From an uncultured Methanomethylovorans sp. (GTDB lineage Archaea; Halobacteriota; Methanosarcinia; Methanosarcinales; Methanosarcinaceae), in the NCBI RefSeq assembly GCF_963678545.1, contig NZ_OY782870.1:1178001-1242000 (forward strand): a stretch of DNA of 64,000 nt, given 5' to 3'. This document shows, piece by piece, positions 61,896 to 64,000 of this stretch. The position numbers and the translations under genes are program-made. Position 1 is the first letter of the stretch, and every line of letters begins with the position of its first letter. The notes under the pieces were generated by a model. The model was given only the letters and a program-made list of their open reading frames with translations, ran no database searches and was not told the DNA's origin.

Positions 61896-63212
61896 ATGAA
61901 AGTCCACGTATCGACATTTGGTTGTTCTGCTAACCAGGCTTCTGCAGAGGTCATGATGGCGACCATCAGAAGCCTGGGTCATGAACTGGTATCTGAGAAA
62001 AATGCCGACGTAGTAGTACTCAACACCTGTACTGTAAAGTATTCTACTGAACAGAAGATCCTGCATAAGATCTGGGAGCTGGGGGAAAAAGGCAGAGAAG
62101 TAGTAGTAGCTGGCTGTATGCCTGAAGTGCAGCTTGAGGATATCATCCATAATAATCCTGCTGCTCACATTTTGGGTGTCAATTCCATCTCAAGGATAGG
62201 GGATATCTTGAATTCAATTGCTTCACCGGAGATTTCTTCACAAAATACTTCTCGACAGGCTTTACATGTGTTTTCTCATGAACCTCAAGGTTTCATTAAT
62301 GTGCCAAGATTCAGGTTCAATTCTAATATCCATATCTGTCAGCTTTCCCAGGGATGCAACAATGCATGTTCCTATTGTATAGTCAGGTTCGTAAGAGGCC
62401 CACTGAGGTCTTTTAATCCAGATCCCATTGTAGAGGATATACGACAAGGAGTTGCTGAAGGATGCAGGGAAATATGGCTTACTTCACAGGATAATGCTCA
62501 ATATGGTATGGATCTAGGATATCAGCTTCCTCAGCTTCTTGAGAGAATATGCGATATACCAGGCGATTTTAAGGTACGTGTGGGCATGATGAACCCCTTT
62601 TCTGTGCTCCCTATACTGGATGAATTATTGAACGCTTTTGAGCACGACAAAATCTACAAGTTAGTTCATTTGCCGATACAATCAGCATCAAACGATGTTC
62701 TGAAAAAAATGAACAGGTTTCATTCTATAGAAGAGGCAAATCATCTAATCAGTTGTTTCAGAGATCGTTTTGATGATCTTACTCTGTTTACTGATATCAT
62801 CGTAGGTTTTCCAGGGGAGAAGGATACTGATTTCATGAAAACAGTTGAATGGGTGAAAGAGTACAGGCCAGAAAAGGTTAACATTTCAAGGTATACTCCC
62901 CGTCCGCATACAAAGGCGCTTGAATACCGTAACATTGATTCGCGTATAGTCGCGCAGCGTTCTAATGAACTGCATTCTGTATGTGAAAAAGTCAAAATAG
63001 CTGTCAGAAAGAGTATGATGGGATGGACTGGCCGGGTCTTTATTTCTAAAGAGGCTAAAGTTAAAGGTCTCATGGCACGGACGGCATCCTATAAACCAGT
63101 GGTAATTCCGGAATCATCTGCCATCCCTGGAAGCTATTGTGAGGTTGAGATATTCGATGCGACCCCTGGATATTTCCTGGGAAGAGTCAATTTAAATCAA
63201 AATAATTTTTAA
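61896..63212 (+). CDS. tRNA-t6A37 methylthiotransferase (MtaB/CDKAL1 family)
   Basis: Radical-SAM enzyme of 438 residues that adds a methylthio group to t6A37, giving ms2t6A. The N-terminal UPF0004 domain has cysteines in STFGCSANQASAE, LNTCTVKY and VAGCMPEVQ that bind an auxiliary 4Fe-4S cluster. The radical-SAM cluster motif is GCNNACSYCIVRFVRGP around residue 152. A TRAM domain follows from about 370. Archaeal type, equivalent to eukaryotic CDKAL1. It starts three bases after glpX and so may be co-transcribed with it. Its substrate is the product of KEOPS, three of whose subunits are also in this window. Confidence 0.93.
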   Translation: MKVHVSTFGCSANQASAEVMMATIRSLGHELVSEKNADVVVLNTCTVKYSTEQKILHKIWELGEKGREVVVAGCMPEVQLEDIIHNNPAAHILGVNSISRIGDILNSIASPEISSQNTSRQALHVFSHEPQGFINVPRFRFNSNIHICQLSQGCNNACSYCIVRFVRGPLRSFNPDPIVEDIRQGVAEGCREIWLTSQDNAQYGMDLGYQLPQLLERICDIPGDFKVRVGMMNPFSVLPILDELLNAFEHDKIYKLVHLPIQSASNDVLKKMNRFHSIEEANHLISCFRDRFDDLTLFTDIIVGFPGEKDTDFMKTVEWVKEYRPEKVNISRYTPRPHTKALEYRNIDSRIVAQRSNELHSVCEKVKIAVRKSMMGWTGRVFISKEAKVKGLMARTASYKPVVIPESSAIPGSYCEVEIFDATPGYFLGRVNLNQNNF

Positions 63213-64000
63213 TCAGATTGATATTTCATTCTTCCCACAATTGTTTTATCATACAATTTTACGATATCACTGCGCGTGATAATTCCAAGTATTTGTTTGT
63301 TGTCTTCCCTTGATACTACAGGAAGCCTGCCTATATCTTTTGTTGCAAGGCGCTGAAGTACAGTGTTCAAAGATTCGTCTGGGTACGCAACAACTAAATT
63401 TGAAGTGGCAATCTCACCGATGGTTTTGTCATTTTCTCCCTGTTTTACCTTGTCCCGAATGTCTTTTAAGGTTACTACACCCCACAACTTGCCTTCAGAA
63501 TCCATCACGGGAAATCCTATATGACGGCTGGATTGCATGAGGGCGTTGAGTGCCTCTACTTTTTTGTTCATAGAAATGGTTTGCACTTCTCTTTTCATGG
63601 CATCGGCAACTTTTAATGACTCCATTATGTCCACTTCTTTTCCTTTTCGTATGGTGAATCCGCGTCTTCGCAGTGATTCAGTAAAAATGGACTCTGGATG
63701 AAGAGCACTTGAAATAAGATTACTCAACACGCATGCAAGCATTATTGGAAGCACAAGATTATAATCATGTGTCAGTTCAAAAAGGATTAGTATAGCTGTG
63801 AGTGGTGCCCGTGTAACGCCAGTGAAAACAGCTCCCATTCCAGCCAGGGCATAAGCACCTGGTTCTGATGTGAAACTTGGGAATATTTGATTCACAATGA
63901 ATCCATAAGCTCCTCCAAGCATAGAGCCTATGAATAGTGCCGGAACGAATGATCCACCGGAACCTCCAGACCCCAGGGATAAAGAGAATGCAACTATTTT
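63209..64000 (-). CDS. ClC-family chloride channel/antiporter with CBS pair, N-terminus beyond window
   Basis: The 263 residues present are the C-terminal part. They begin inside the pore with the selectivity motif GSGGSGGSFVPALFIG, followed by AGMGAVFTGVTRAPLTAIL, a conserved ClC signature, and two more helices. Two CBS domains follow (about 100-165 and 175-235 of the fragment) with SRHIGFPVMDSEGKLWGVVT and DIGRLPVVSREDNKQILGIITRSD, which usually sense nucleotides. The reading frame stays open to the last base of the window, so the start lies outside. It converges with the methylthiotransferase gene and overlaps it by four bases. Confidence 0.92.
   Translation of the reverse strand, partial: KIVAFSLSLGSGGSGGSFVPALFIGSMLGGAYGFIVNQIFPSFTSEPGAYALAGMGAVFTGVTRAPLTAILILFELTHDYNLVLPIMLACVLSNLISSALHPESIFTESLRRRGFTIRKGKEVDIMESLKVADAMKREVQTISMNKKVEALNALMQSSRHIGFPVMDSEGKLWGVVTLKDIRDKVKQGENDKTIGEIATSNLVVAYPDESLNTVLQRLATKDIGRLPVVSREDNKQILGIITRSDIVKLYDKTIVGRMKYQSD

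Overview
The window is the chromosome of a methanogenic archaeon, most likely a member of the Methanosarcinaceae (Methanomethylovorans- or Methanolobus-like; genus is inference). Support: the coenzyme F430 genes cfbB/C/D/E, archaeal CoA-synthesis enzymes, glycerol-1-phosphate dehydrogenase, the FAICAR synthetase PurP, an archaeal aIF2-gamma/rpo7/spt4/rps24e/rps27ae block, KEOPS subunits, archaellin, methanogen-type domains of unknown function, and large secreted proteins with PGF-pre-PGF modules. I saw no rRNA, tRNA, CRISPR array, integrase or insertion sequence.

Layout. 1-2765 (minus): CoA synthesis, coaBC - pantoate kinase - phosphopantothenate synthetase, the last cut by the window edge and starting at GTG. 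2851-5276: a secreted beta-helix lipoprotein, a small membrane protein and TspO. 5452-10413 (minus): F430 synthesis in the order cfbE-cfbD-cfbC-cfbB. 10530-12797 (minus): DUF2150, UPF0179 and egsA. 12914-15607 (plus): DUF63, SpoIIM-like and purP. 15951-19416 (plus): aIF2-gamma, PIN protein, rpo7, spt4, GTP-dependent dephospho-CoA kinase, rps24e and rps27ae. The kinase completes CoA synthesis begun at the left edge.

19507-32429 is the most interesting region. Two giant paralogous proteins (about 1,720 residues) resemble the CobN subunit of cobaltochelatase but carry signal peptides and C-terminal membrane anchors, so they sit outside the cell. Between them lie a DUF2162 membrane protein, a MotA/TolQ/ExbB-type proton channel and a DUF2149 protein with ExbD-like topology. 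I infer an energised surface system for capturing or importing a tetrapyrrole or metal (cobalt, nickel or corrinoid). Both CobN-like genes are preceded by the same two-hairpin RNA leader: a stem-loop with an identical 14-nt loop sequence, then a hairpin holding the ribosome-binding site directly before the ATG. This looks like an undescribed cis-regulatory RNA.

32611-48627 (plus): six tandem surface proteins with interchangeable N-terminal modules (peptidase, seven-bladed LVIVD propeller, FIVAR, He_PIG and FnIII repeats) on a common C-terminal half (usually a Ser/Gly linker, a PGF-pre-PGF domain and a membrane helix). Five of the six end in related hairpins.

48662-64000 returns to housekeeping: kae1, bud32 and a Ham1-type NTP pyrophosphatase; a pilin-like gene facing an archaellin; cyclase-family, PHP and DUF211 proteins; rlmE; an unknown protein; a Vms1/eRF1-like protein; leuS; a zinc-ribbon miniprotein; cgi121; glpX; a t6A methylthiotransferase; and a truncated ClC channel with CBS domains. 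Kae1, Bud32, Cgi121 and the methylthiotransferase act successively on tRNA A37.
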